From Kitasatospora sp. NBC_00315 (GTDB taxonomy: Bacteria > Actinomycetota > Actinomycetes > Streptomycetales > Streptomycetaceae), in assembly GCF_041435095.1 (NCBI RefSeq), contig NZ_CP108025.1, forward strand, positions 6,944,001 through 7,008,000: 64,000 nucleotides of DNA, written 5' to 3'. The notes under the pieces are model-generated. The model was not told the DNA's origin, ran no database searches, and saw only the letters and a list, made by a program, of their open reading frames with translations. The translations under genes were made by a program, and so were the position numbers. Below, in pieces: positions 25,522-34,495 of the stretch (position 1 is the first letter of the stretch; every line of letters begins with the position of its first letter).

Positions 25522-26739
25522 TCACTCCTGAAGGGTTTTTGCCGGAATCGTGGCGCGGACTTCGAACCCGCCCTGGGGCCGGGGACCGGCCTCCAGTTCA
25601 CCATCGAGCATCCGCACCCGTGCGCGCAGCCCGGTCAGCCCTCGTCCGCCCCCAGCGCCCGGTCTCCGTGTGACCGGTGCGACGGGTCCGTCCGTGGCCA
25701 CCTCGATCCCGATGTGCTCGTCGCCGTACCGGAGCAGGACCCGGGTCGGCTCGCCGGCCGCGTGCTTCAGGGCGTTGGTGAGTGTCTCCTGCACCACCCG
25801 GTACGCGGTCAGTTCCACGTCCACGCTCTGCGGCCGCCGCTCGCCCTGCTGGCTGAACTCGACCGGTTGGCCCGACCTGCGGGCCCGCTCGACCAGGTCC
25901 CCCACCCGTCCCAGGGTGGGGGACCGGTCCGCAGGCGCCGGATCGGCAGTCGCCGATTCGCCGGTCGCCTCCAGGACGCCGAGCAGGTACCGCAGTTCGG
26001 TCAGCGCCCGTCGGCCGGTGTCACTGACGGCCGCCAGCCCCTCGACGACGCGTTCCGGCGCGGACGTGAGCAGGAACTGCGCCGCGTCGGCCTGGACCAC
26101 CATGGCCGTCACGTGATGGGTGACCACGTCGTGCAGCTCCCGGGCGATCCGCGCCCGCTCGGCGGTGGTAGCGGCCTCGGCAGCCAGCCGCCGTCGCTGC
26201 GCGTCCTCCGCCCGCCGTGTGCGCACCGTGCTCCCCAGCAGCCGGACCGCGGCCAGGACCAGGAAGAACGCGAGGTAGTCCGGCACCGACTGCGGTGAAC
26301 CGAGGTGGTGCAGGACGACGGCCAGCACGGCGTAGCCCGCGACCGCCGCGGCGGCCAGCGCGTGGCGCAGGCGGACCTGGTGGGCCCCGGCGGAGTACAG
26401 GGCCAGGTACAGGCCCAGGCTCGCGAACGTCGTCGCGAAGCCCAGTGCCTGGTGCACGGCGAACGCGCCCGCGACGACGGCCAGACAGGCCGCGGGCCAC
26501 CTGCGACGGACCGCCAGCGGCAGGGTGTGGGCCAGGACCAGCCCGACGCCCAGCGCGTTCGCCGGCCGCTCGGGAAGATCGCCGATCTGTGCACCGATGC
26601 CGGACAGGGTCGGTACGAAGGCCGTCAGGGTGAGCGCCAGGGCGAGGATGCCGTCCTTGAGGAGGACATCCCGCTCCTGCCACCGGTCGAGCGGCGCCCG
26701 GAGCGACGGAAGGCTCCAGGATGTCTGACGATCGGTCAT
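25522..26739 (-). CDS. Sensor histidine kinase, HisKA_3 type
   Basis: 405 residues from ATG 26739. The N-terminal 170 residues contain four to five hydrophobic segments with little external loop, typical of membrane-stress or cell-envelope sensors. The phosphoacceptor H203 is in ARELHDVVTHHV, followed by the dimerisation helices. The ATPase part has VVQETLTNALKHA (N box) and GRGLTGLRARV (G box). The downstream regulator gene is translationally coupled. The signal is unknown; small-loop kinases often detect membrane-active compounds. Confidence 0.95.
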   Translation of the reverse strand: MTDRQTSWSLPSLRAPLDRWQERDVLLKDGILALALTLTAFVPTLSGIGAQIGDLPERPANALGVGLVLAHTLPLAVRRRWPAACLAVVAGAFAVHQALGFATTFASLGLYLALYSAGAHQVRLRHALAAAAVAGYAVLAVVLHHLGSPQSVPDYLAFFLVLAAVRLLGSTVRTRRAEDAQRRRLAAEAATTAERARIARELHDVVTHHVTAMVVQADAAQFLLTSAPERVVEGLAAVSDTGRRALTELRYLLGVLEATGESATADPAPADRSPTLGRVGDLVERARRSGQPVEFSQQGERRPQSVDVELTAYRVVQETLTNALKHAAGEPTRVLLRYGDEHIGIEVATDGPVAPVTRRPGAGGGRGLTGLRARVRMLDGELEAGPRPQGGFEVRATIPAKTLQE

Positions 26740-26765
26740 GTACGTTCCCCCCCAGTGGGTACTGC

Positions 26766-27641
26766 TCAGCGAGCCGTGCGTCGGCGGGCCTTCAGTCCAC
26801 CGTTGCGGTGGGCCAGGACGAGCATCGGGACGGCCAGCGCCAGTGCGCTGAGGATGGGCAGCACCGACGCCTCCAGGCCGAAGTCGCCTCCGGTCAGCAG
26901 GGCGGACCCGTGGACGCCGACGGTGAACAGGCCCTCGGGGGCGTGCCCGGAGACCGGGATGCCGAGCAGTTGCTCCGCGGTGTTCCAGGTGAAGTGCAGG
27001 CCCGCGACGAACCAGATGCTACGCCGCCACAGGAACGCGGCCCCGAGCAGGCCCCCCGCTTCCAGGGCGATCGCCAGCCCGCTCCACACGTTGGCTCCCG
27101 GGGCGCTCAGGTGGGCGACGCCGAAGAACACCGAGGTGATCACGAGGGCGGCCCGGCTGCCCCACAGCTGCTCCAGGGCCTGCAGGGCCAGGCCCCGGAA
27201 CATCAGCTCCTCGGTGACGGAGGCGCCGATCTGCACCATGACCGCGCTCAGGACGACCGACAGGAAACCGTGGTTCGCCCAGGAGAACGAGTAGCCTCCG
27301 AACACCGTGATCAGGAGGGCCGAGACGAGGATGAACCCCAGGCCGAGTCCGCCGCCCAGCAGCGTCGCCCGGCCGGCCCCGCGCCGAGCGGTCTCCGGCG
27401 TGGAGCGTCGTGCCGCGCGGTGCATGACCAACCGGTAGACGGCCACCGCGGCAGCCGCGCCCAGCGCCGGCACCGGGCCGGGCCCCGTCGCCGTCAGGGC
27501 CGAAACCAGGCCGACGCCCACCATCCCCGTCAGCATCCAGCCGAGCGGGGAGTGCAGGATCCGGCCGAACCGGCCGCCGTGTCCGACTCGGCCCTCGTCC
27601 AGGCCGGAGCCGGTGTCGCGCGGTATGGACGTCGTATCCAT
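26766..27641 (-). CDS. CPBP-family intramembrane metalloprotease (CAAX protease-like)
   Basis: 291 residues from ATG 27641 after GGGGAGGCACC. Several hydrophobic segments are present. The conserved motifs are EELMFRG (EExxxR), FGVAHLSAP (second histidine) and HFTWN (HxxxN). The family cleaves peptides within the membrane and includes bacteriocin self-immunity and CAAX-processing enzymes. It is first in an operon with the histidine kinase and response regulator, suggesting envelope or antimicrobial-peptide sensing, though this is inference. Confidence 0.88.
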   Translation of the reverse strand: MDTTSIPRDTGSGLDEGRVGHGGRFGRILHSPLGWMLTGMVGVGLVSALTATGPGPVPALGAAAAVAVYRLVMHRAARRSTPETARRGAGRATLLGGGLGLGFILVSALLITVFGGYSFSWANHGFLSVVLSAVMVQIGASVTEELMFRGLALQALEQLWGSRAALVITSVFFGVAHLSAPGANVWSGLAIALEAGGLLGAAFLWRRSIWFVAGLHFTWNTAEQLLGIPVSGHAPEGLFTVGVHGSALLTGGDFGLEASVLPILSALALAVPMLVLAHRNGGLKARRRTAR

Positions 27642-27910
27642 GGTGCCTCCCCTGTCGTGGTCGTACCTGTGCCGACCTGACGACCACGCTAGGGATCCGC
27701 CGACGTCCGCGAATCACCCGCACCGGGACAGCTCGGGTAGCTCGCACGGGGGATGCGCCACCCGCGGCGGCGGGTCCAGGGCCTGTTCGCGGATCCTGAC
27801 AGGCCACCGCACGGGCGGTGCGTCACCGGGTGGGCGTCGGTGCCCGACGATCTGATGATCCGAAAGAAGCGCCGGCCCGGTGCCCGTCCATGCGGCGAGC
27901 TGTCGACCGG

Positions 27911-29425
27911 TCAGCCGACCTCGGCGGGCCCGGTGCTCTGCCGGGCCCGAGCGGCGATGTTCCGGGCCATCCCCCCGAACACCACGGTGTGGAACGGCGC
28001 CACCGACCACCAGTACGCGTGCCCTGCGAGCCCGTGCGGATGGAACAGTGCCCGCTGCCGGTAGACCGCGCCGCCGTGCTCGCCCGGCTCCACCCGCAGC
28101 TCCAGCCAGGCCGGCCCGGGCAGCCGCATCTCCGCCCGCAGCCGCAGCAGCCGGCCGGGCTCGATCTCCTCCACCCGCCAGAAGTCCAGCGAATCCCCGA
28201 CCCGCAGCCGTGCCGGATCGCGCCGCCCGCGTCGCAGCCCGACCCCGCCGACCAGGCGGTCCAGCCAGCCGCGCAGCGCCCAGGCGAGCGGGAAGGAGTA
28301 CCACCCGTTCTCCCCGCCGATGCCCTCCACCACCGACCACAGCGCGGCCGGGGAGACGTCCACCGCGAGCTCCCGCTCGTCCTCGTACAGGCTGCCGCCG
28401 GCCCAGTCCGGGTCGGTGGGCAGCGGATCGCTCGGCGCGCCGGGGATCGAGGCCGAGGACCACCGGGTGGCCACGTCCGCGTCCTGGATCCGCTTGAGGG
28501 CGAGCCGGACGGCCGTGTCGAAGCCGGTCAGGCCGCCGGGCGGGTCGGGGGAGTACCGGGCGATGTCGTGTTCCCCGCAGACCACCTCGTAGCGCAGCGA
28601 CTCGACCAGTGGCCGGGCCAGCCCGCTCGGCACCGGGGTGACCAGTCCCACCCAGTGGCTGGACAGACTCGGCGTCAGCACCGGGACGGGCACGATCACC
28701 CGGCGGGGGAGTCCGGCCACCCGGGCGTAGCGCATCATCATCTCCCGGTAGGTCAGCACGTCGGGGCCGCCGACGTCGAAGGTGCGGTTGACCTCGGGCG
28801 GCAGCAGCGCGCAGTCGACGAGGTGGCGCAGCACGTCCCGGACGGCGATCGGCTGGATCCGGGTGCCGACCCAGCTCGGGGTGACCATCACGGGCAGCCG
28901 CTCGGTGAGGTGGCGCAGCATCTCGAAGGAGAGCGAGCCGGAGCCGAGGATCACCGCCGCCCGCAGCTCCGCCGTCGGCACCCCGCAGCCGCGCAGGATC
29001 CGGCCCACCTCGGCCCGCGAGCGCAGGTGGGGGGAGAGGTCGTGCTCCGCGACGCCCGCCGGGACGAGCCCGCCGAGGTAGACGATCCGCTGTACTCCGG
29101 CCGCGGCCGCCGCCCGTCCGAAGGCCGCGGCGGCCTCCCGGTCGCGGCGCTCGAACGAGGCGCCGGTGCCGAGCGCGTGCACCAGGTAGTAGGCGACCTC
29201 GATGTCCTCGAAGGCGTCCGGCAGCGTCTCGGGCCGGGTGACGTCGCCCCGGACGCACTCCACCGCGGTCCGCCAGGGCAGGTCGCGCAGGCGTCCGGGA
29301 TCACGGGCCAGGCAGCGCACTCGGTGGCCGGCCGCCAGCAGCTCGGGGACGAGCCGCCCGCCGATGTAGCCGGTGGCGCCGGTCACCAGGACGGTGCGGT
29401 GCGCGCTCTGTTCGCTCTCGGGCAT
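27911..29425 (-). CDS. SDR (NAD(P)-binding) protein with C-terminal DUF2867 domain
   Basis: 504 residues from ATG 29425. Residues 10-300 form an atypical SDR with the motif TGATGYIGGRLVPELL and LARDP; the usual YxxxK is not obvious. Residues 330-500 match DUF2867: DVSPAALWSVVEGIGGENGWY, GDSLDFWRVEEIEPG and YWWSVAPFHTVVFGGM, a START-like fold. The combined protein is common beside photolyase-like genes and ECF sigma operons. Reaction unknown. It sits 45 bases downstream of the SPL-like gene in the same direction, so the two probably form one operon. Confidence 0.85.
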   Translation of the reverse strand: MPESEQSAHRTVLVTGATGYIGGRLVPELLAAGHRVRCLARDPGRLRDLPWRTAVECVRGDVTRPETLPDAFEDIEVAYYLVHALGTGASFERRDREAAAAFGRAAAAAGVQRIVYLGGLVPAGVAEHDLSPHLRSRAEVGRILRGCGVPTAELRAAVILGSGSLSFEMLRHLTERLPVMVTPSWVGTRIQPIAVRDVLRHLVDCALLPPEVNRTFDVGGPDVLTYREMMMRYARVAGLPRRVIVPVPVLTPSLSSHWVGLVTPVPSGLARPLVESLRYEVVCGEHDIARYSPDPPGGLTGFDTAVRLALKRIQDADVATRWSSASIPGAPSDPLPTDPDWAGGSLYEDERELAVDVSPAALWSVVEGIGGENGWYSFPLAWALRGWLDRLVGGVGLRRGRRDPARLRVGDSLDFWRVEEIEPGRLLRLRAEMRLPGPAWLELRVEPGEHGGAVYRQRALFHPHGLAGHAYWWSVAPFHTVVFGGMARNIAARARQSTGPAEVG

Positions 29426-29470
29426 CCGGTACCTCCGCAGGGGTGGGACCGCCGGCGACGGGCCGGCGGG

Positions 29471-30547
29471 TCAGAACGCGTACCTGATCCGCAGCCAGGG
29501 CGCGTGCCGGCCGATCAGTGCGCGCAGGGTCTGTACGGCGGCGCCCTTGAGGCCGGTGCGGTAGCGCACGTTCCAGCCGCCGTTCTGGGAGCGCTTGGCC
29601 TCCTGGAGGCCGGTGCGCCAGAGCACCTCCTCGGCCTTCGGATGCCAGCGCAGGTTGACGTCGTGCAGGTCCCTGTTGTGGGTCAGCATGATGATCTCCG
29701 CCGCGGCCTGGCTCTTCACCGCGGCCGGCAGGGTGTCGTCCATCCGGCGCAGCAGATCCGCCCAGTCGCGCTCCCAGCCGTCGCGCAGCACCACCGGGGA
29801 GAAGTTGAAGTGCACCTCGTACCCGGCGGCCAGGAAGTCCGGTGCGGCGGCGAGCCGGTCGGGCACCGGGCTGGTCCGGACGTCGAGAAGCCGGGCGTCG
29901 GCGGGCGGCATCAGGGAGAACCGGATCCGGGTGCGGCCGCGCGGGTCCAGCTCCAGCAGCTCCCGGTTGACCCACTTGGTCGCGAACGTGGCCTTGGCCG
30001 TCGGCCAGTGCCGGAAGGCGCGGATCAGGTCGGCGGTGTTGTCGCAGATCAGGGCGTCGACCGAGCAGTCGTTGTTCTCGCCGATGTCGTAGACCCACGC
30101 GTCGGGATCGCACTGGTTCGGCTCGGGCTTGCGCCCCTGGCGGGCCACGTGCCGGCCGAGGTGGGCGATCACCTTGTCGATGTTGGTGAAGACGGTGACC
30201 GGGTTGGCGTAGCCCTTGCGCCGGGGCACGTAGCAGTAGGCGCAGGCCAGCGCGCAGCCGTTGGCCGAGCTGGGGGCGATCCAGTCCGCCGAGCGGCCGT
30301 TCGGGCGGGTGGCGATCGACTTCTTCACGCCGAGGACCACCACCTCGCTCTTGACCCGGGCCCAGCGCTCCACGTTGCCCTCGTTGCCGTGCAGGTGCGG
30401 GATCCCCCAGTGGGAGGGCACCTCGATCAGCTTCGCATCCGGGAAGCGCGCGAGCACCTGGCGGCCGCGCGGTGAGGCGGCGGCCTCCGGTTCGGCGTAG
30501 ATCTCCCGGACGTCGAACAGCCGGCGGGTGGTGTCCTCGGCGGTCAT
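29471..30547 (-). CDS. Spore photoproduct lyase-family radical SAM protein
   Basis: 358 residues from ATG 30547, preceded by GAGGAGAA. The radical SAM motif is CALACAYC, followed by YVPRRKGYANPVTVF. Other landmarks are ENNDCSVDALICDN, SLMPPADAR and EIIMLTHNRDLH. It belongs to the SPL family found in actinomycetes, related to the lyase that repairs thymine dimers. The true SPL catalytic cysteine cannot be confirmed by eye, so DNA repair is likely but not certain. Divergent from the sigma factor operon, it may be part of the same light/oxidative stress response. Confidence 0.9.
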   Translation of the reverse strand: MTAEDTTRRLFDVREIYAEPEAAASPRGRQVLARFPDAKLIEVPSHWGIPHLHGNEGNVERWARVKSEVVVLGVKKSIATRPNGRSADWIAPSSANGCALACAYCYVPRRKGYANPVTVFTNIDKVIAHLGRHVARQGRKPEPNQCDPDAWVYDIGENNDCSVDALICDNTADLIRAFRHWPTAKATFATKWVNRELLELDPRGRTRIRFSLMPPADARLLDVRTSPVPDRLAAAPDFLAAGYEVHFNFSPVVLRDGWERDWADLLRRMDDTLPAAVKSQAAAEIIMLTHNRDLHDVNLRWHPKAEEVLWRTGLQEAKRSQNGGWNVRYRTGLKGAAVQTLRALIGRHAPWLRIRYAF

Positions 30548-30778
30548 GGTGCGGTTCTCCTCGTGGTCCCACCCGGCGCGCGGCACCGGGGGCGGCTTCG
30601 CTTCGTCCTGTTCGACGCCACGGGCTGGGAGGATTGGTGCCGGGACGCGGCGGTCGTCGAGAAATCGCACGCCGCGGCCAATCCGCCGGGCCGGCCGCGC
30701 CGAAGAGGGGGTGCCGAGCCCCGCGGACGACCGTGCGGGGGCGGCCCGTGCAGCCCGGCACCCAGCAGGAGGAAGCTC

Positions 30779-30868
30779 ATGCCCGCGACCCGACCACAGG
30801 ACCGCTCCCCGGTCCTGTACCAGCGACCGACGGCGCCCGGCGCCGGGCGGCGGGGGGTGGCGCGGTGA
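30779..30868 (+). CDS. 29-residue leader peptide coupled to the sigma factor gene
   Basis: ATG 30779 follows a very strong ribosome binding site (GGAGGAAG, five bases upstream). The peptide begins MPATRPQDRS and ends GVAR, rich in Arg and Pro. Its stop overlaps the GTG of the sigma gene by four bases, so translation of the sigma factor is probably coupled to this ORF. No homologue is known to me. It could be a regulatory leader rather than a functional peptide. Confidence 0.55.
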   Translation: MPATRPQDRSPVLYQRPTAPGAGRRGVAR

Positions 30869-31449
30869 ACGCGGTGGTCCACCTGGCCAACCCGCAGCGT
30901 CGCGGGCCGGACCTGCAGGAGCTTCTCGCCAAGGTGTCGTTCGGCGACCAGGACGCCTTCGCGCGCCTCTACGACGTGGTGGCGGGCCCGGTGCTCGGCC
31001 TGGTGCGCCGGGTGCTCCGGGATCCGGCGCAGTCGGAGGAGGTGACCCAGGAGGTGATGCTGGAGATCTGGCGTTCCGCCGCCCGCTACCAGCCCGAGCG
31101 CGGCGAGGTGATGGCCTGGGTGATGACGCTGGCCCACCGTCGCGCGGTCGACCGGGTGCGCAGCGCCCAGGCCGCCGCCGACCGCGACCGCAGGGCCGCA
31201 GCCCAGGAGCACGTGCCGGCCTACGACGAGGTGGCCGAGCAGGTCGAGAACCGGCTGGAGCGCGAGCAGGTCCGGCGCTGCCTGAAGACACTGACCGACC
31301 TCCAGCGCGAGTCGGTCACCCTGGCGTACTACCGGGGCTGTTCGTACCGGGAGACCGCCGAGATGCTGGGGGTGCCGCTGGGCACCATCAAGACACGCAT
31401 GCGGGACGGTCTGATCCGGCTGCGCGACTGCCTGGGGGTGGGGTCATGA
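30865..31449 (+). CDS. ECF RNA polymerase sigma factor, SigK-like
   Basis: 194 residues from GTG 30865. Region 2 is FARLYDVVAGPVLGLVRRVL through EEVTQEVMLEIWR and VMTLAHRRAVDRVR; region 4 is LTDLQRESVTLAYYRGCSYRETAEMLGVPLGTIKTR. This matches the ECF19/SigK group controlled by zinc- or membrane-linked anti-sigma factors. The stop overlaps the anti-sigma start. It probably activates its own operon, including the downstream lipid genes, under redox or envelope stress; I could not identify a convincing autoregulated promoter. Group assignment is by motif recall. Confidence 0.93.
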   Translation: MNAVVHLANPQRRGPDLQELLAKVSFGDQDAFARLYDVVAGPVLGLVRRVLRDPAQSEEVTQEVMLEIWRSAARYQPERGEVMAWVMTLAHRRAVDRVRSAQAAADRDRRAAAQEHVPAYDEVAEQVENRLEREQVRRCLKTLTDLQRESVTLAYYRGCSYRETAEMLGVPLGTIKTRMRDGLIRLRDCLGVGS

Positions 31450-32201
31450 CCACGGCTGCCGATCTGCACACGCTCACCGGCGCCTACGCGGCGCACGCAC
31501 TGGCGGATTCCGAGCACCGGGAGTTCGAACGCCATCTCGCGCAGTGCCCGGCCTGCGCCCTGGAGGTCCAGGAGTTCCGGGCCGCGCTGGCGCGCCTGGG
31601 CACCGCCGAGGCGATGGCCGTACCGCCCGCCCTGAAGGCCCGGGTGATGGCCGGCATCGGATCGGTCCGCCAGCTCGGCCCGGGCGGCGCGGCCGACTCG
31701 CTCGACCGGGCCGGCGCCGACGGTCGCAGCCGGTTCGCCCGCAGCTGGCCGAAGTTCGCCCTGGCGGCCTCGGTGGCGGTGGCGGTCGGGCTCGGCGGTG
31801 TGGCAGTCACCGAGCACCGGGCGGCCCAGCGGGCGACCGCGCAGAGCGCCGATCTGCAGCAGCGGACCGCTGCGTTCAGCTCTCTGCTCACCGCCCCGGA
31901 CGCCCGGACCACGACCGCCACGGCGGGCACCGGCGTCGGGACGGTGGTCTGGTCGCAGAGCCGGGGGCAGGCCGCCTTCCTCGCCTCGGACCTCCCGGCG
32001 CTGCCGCAGGGCAAGACCTACCAGCTGTGGTTCGACGACCACGGCACGATGCGGCCGGCCGGGCTGCTGGCCTCCTCCGCGGGGTCGCTGGTGCTGGACG
32101 GCGCGATCGACGGCGCGGCCGGCGTCGGTGTCACCGTGGAGCCGTCCGGCGGATCCACCTCGCCGAGCGGCGCGCCGGTGATGCTGATGCCGTTCGCCTG
32201 A
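31446..32201 (+). CDS. Membrane anti-sigma factor, RskA-like with zinc motif
   Basis: 251 residues, ATG overlapping the sigma stop. The N-terminal anti-sigma domain has H-x3-C-x2-C in ERHLAQCPAC, the ZAS motif that binds zinc. One transmembrane segment follows at about 98-118 (FALAASVAVAVGLGGVAV). The C-terminal part is an RskA domain: FLASDLPALPQGKTYQLWF and VTVEPSGGSTSPSG, expected outside the membrane. It should hold the sigma factor inactive until a redox or proteolytic signal. Confidence 0.93.
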   Translation: MTTAADLHTLTGAYAAHALADSEHREFERHLAQCPACALEVQEFRAALARLGTAEAMAVPPALKARVMAGIGSVRQLGPGGAADSLDRAGADGRSRFARSWPKFALAASVAVAVGLGGVAVTEHRAAQRATAQSADLQQRTAAFSSLLTAPDARTTTATAGTGVGTVVWSQSRGQAAFLASDLPALPQGKTYQLWFDDHGTMRPAGLLASSAGSLVLDGAIDGAAGVGVTVEPSGGSTSPSGAPVMLMPFA

Positions 32202-32327
32202 TCCCGGCTTGCGCCGTTGCCCCATCCGTACCAATCCGCGCCGCCGACTGCTCCGAATGCCTGATGTCCAGGGTGAACAAGGCCCTCCCGTGAGCCGGGA
32301 GGGCCCGACGGATCGGAGGGGCGTGCG

Positions 32328-33686
32328 GTGAGCGTGCCCGAGAGTGTCGCGGCGGCCGTGGTCGCGGGTGACGATGCCGGACGGCGCCGGGCGCGCCCGC
32401 GCGCGAGGAGGGGGCGGACGGCGGTGATCGGCAGCGGCGTGGCCGGCCTGACCGCCGCATACCGCCTGCAGACGGCCGGTACCGAGGTGGAGCTGTTCGA
32501 GTCGGACACCCGCCTCGGCGGCCACGCCCACACCCAGGAGGTGACCGGCGGGGACGGCCGAGCCGTCGCGCTGGACACCGCCTTCCTGGTGCACAACGAC
32601 CGGACCTACCCCCACCTCACCGACCTCTTCCGGGAGTTGGGCGTACGGACCAGGGCGAGCGAGATGAGCATGTCCGTCCAGTGCCGGGGCTGCGGCCTGG
32701 AGTACGCCGGCGCCCGGGGGCCGGGCGGCCTGTTCGCCCGGCCCGCCCTGGCACTGCGCCCGGCCTACCTGCGGATGCTCGCCGAGGTGCCGCGCTTCCA
32801 CCGACGGGCCCGCCGACTGCTGGCCGACGACCGCCCCGGGGCCGATGCCGTGACGCTCCGCCGGTTCCTCGCCGAAGGGCGGTTCTCGTCGTACTTCGTC
32901 AGCCACTTCATGACACCGGTGGTCTCCTGCGTCTGGTCCTGCCCGCCCGACCTGGCCGGCGAGTACCCGGCGCGTTACCTCTTCGCCTTCCTGGAGAACC
33001 ACGGCATGCTCGCGGTCACCGGTTCGCCCACCTGGCGGACGGTGGAGGGCGGCTCGCGGACCTACGTCGAGAAGATCGCCGCCCGGCTGACCGCCGTCCA
33101 CCGGGGCGCCCCCGTCCGCGCCGTCCGGCGCCACCCGGACGGGGTGGAGATCACCACCGCGGGCGGTGAGCCGGCCGACTTCGACGCCGTGGTCGTCGCC
33201 ACCCACCCGGACCAGGCCCTGCGCCTGCTGGCCGACCCCACCGACGCCGAACGCGAGGTGCTCGGGGCCTTCCGCTACTCGCTCAACCCCACCGTCCTGC
33301 ACCGGGACACCGGCCTGCTGCCGACCGCGCCGCGGGCCCGGGCGTCCTGGAACTACCTGATGCCCGACTGCACCGGGAGCGCCGACGCGGTCCAGGTCAG
33401 CTACCACCTGAACCGCCTGCTCGGGTTGGACACCGCGGAGGACTACCTGGTGACCCTCAACGAGGACGCCGCCCGCCCGCTGCCGGCCGACCGGGTGGTG
33501 GCCAGGATGGTCTACGAACACCCCGTCTACACCCCCGAGAGCGTCGCCGCCCAGCGCCTGCTGCCCGCGCTCAGCACCGGGCGCACCGCCTACGCCGGGG
33601 CGTACCACGGCTGGGGGTTCCACGAGGACGGCTGCCGCTCGGGGGTGCTCGCCGCACGCGCCCTGGCGGGGGTGGGCGCGCCGTGA
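32328..33686 (+). CDS. FAD-dependent amine oxidase-like protein (cyclopropane/methyl fatty acid operon)
   Basis: 452 residues from GTG 32328; a basic N-terminal tail of about 30 residues precedes the FAD motif VIGSGVAGLTAAYRL. GGHAHT and LDTAFLVHNDRTYPHL are characteristic of the subgroup always found beside DUF1365 and Cfa-like genes. The C-terminal AYHGWGFHEDGCRSG closes the FAD site. In Rhodobacter related genes under singlet-oxygen control take part in modifying unsaturated lipids (furan fatty acid work). The same role here is inference. The next gene overlaps by four bases. Confidence 0.88.
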   Translation: MSVPESVAAAVVAGDDAGRRRARPRARRGRTAVIGSGVAGLTAAYRLQTAGTEVELFESDTRLGGHAHTQEVTGGDGRAVALDTAFLVHNDRTYPHLTDLFRELGVRTRASEMSMSVQCRGCGLEYAGARGPGGLFARPALALRPAYLRMLAEVPRFHRRARRLLADDRPGADAVTLRRFLAEGRFSSYFVSHFMTPVVSCVWSCPPDLAGEYPARYLFAFLENHGMLAVTGSPTWRTVEGGSRTYVEKIAARLTAVHRGAPVRAVRRHPDGVEITTAGGEPADFDAVVVATHPDQALRLLADPTDAEREVLGAFRYSLNPTVLHRDTGLLPTAPRARASWNYLMPDCTGSADAVQVSYHLNRLLGLDTAEDYLVTLNEDAARPLPADRVVARMVYEHPVYTPESVAAQRLLPALSTGRTAYAGAYHGWGFHEDGCRSGVLAARALAGVGAP

Positions 33687-34495
33687 CCGGGAACCGCGCG
33701 GCGGCCCCGACCCCCGCCGTGACCGCGACCCTGCCGGGCCCCTGGGGAGCGGCCCTCTACGACTGCCGGATCACCCATGTGCGCGCCGGGCCCGTCCGGC
33801 ACCGCTTCGCCCACCGCACCTACCTCTGGCTGGTCGACATCGACCGGCTGCCCCGGCTGCCGCTGCCGTTGCGCCCGCTGGCGCGCTTCCGCGGCCGGGA
33901 CCACGGCACCGGCACCCGGCCGCTGCGCGAGGACCTCGCCGGCTACCTGGCCGGGCACGGCATCGACCTGGCGGGCGGGCGGGTGCTCATGCTGGCGCAC
34001 GCGCACTCGCTGGGCCACGTGTTCAACCCGCTCACCGTCTTCTGGTGCCGCGACGCGGACGACGCCCCGCTCTGCACGGTCGCCGAGGTCCACAACACCT
34101 ACGGCGAGCGGCACCGCTACCTGTTGCGCCCCGACGAGCACGGCCGGACCGGCCGGCCGAAGGAGTTCTACGTCTCCCCGTTCTTCCCGGTGGACGGCGA
34201 GTACCTGATGCGGATGCCCGAGCCGGGTGCCCGGCTCGACCTCTCCATCCACCTGGAGCGCGGCGGCCGGCGGGCGTTCACGGCCGTCCTGCACGGCGTC
34301 CGCCGGCCGGCGACGCCGCTGAACCTGCTGATCGCCGCCGTCCGCCACCCGTTCTCCACGCTCGCCGTCTCGCTGCACATCCGCTACCAGGGCGTCCGGC
34401 TGCTGCTGCGCGGCCTGCCCGTCCAACCCCGGCCCCGGCACGACGGCGCCACACCGCCCGCGCCCCGCGTCAAGGAAGAAGCCCCGCACTCGTGA
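33683..34495 (+). CDS. DUF1365-family protein
   Basis: 270 residues from GTG 33683, overlapping both neighbours by four bases. The typical family blocks are HRFAHRTYLWLVDID, GHVFNPLTVFWC, EVHNTYGERH and FYVSPFFPVDGEY. The family is universally linked to amine-oxidase-like and cyclopropane synthase genes, and an unspecified step in fatty acyl modification is assumed. No signal peptide. Function unproven. Confidence 0.9.
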   Translation: MTGNRAAAPTPAVTATLPGPWGAALYDCRITHVRAGPVRHRFAHRTYLWLVDIDRLPRLPLPLRPLARFRGRDHGTGTRPLREDLAGYLAGHGIDLAGGRVLMLAHAHSLGHVFNPLTVFWCRDADDAPLCTVAEVHNTYGERHRYLLRPDEHGRTGRPKEFYVSPFFPVDGEYLMRMPEPGARLDLSIHLERGGRRAFTAVLHGVRRPATPLNLLIAAVRHPFSTLAVSLHIRYQGVRLLLRGLPVQPRPRHDGATPPAPRVKEEAPHS

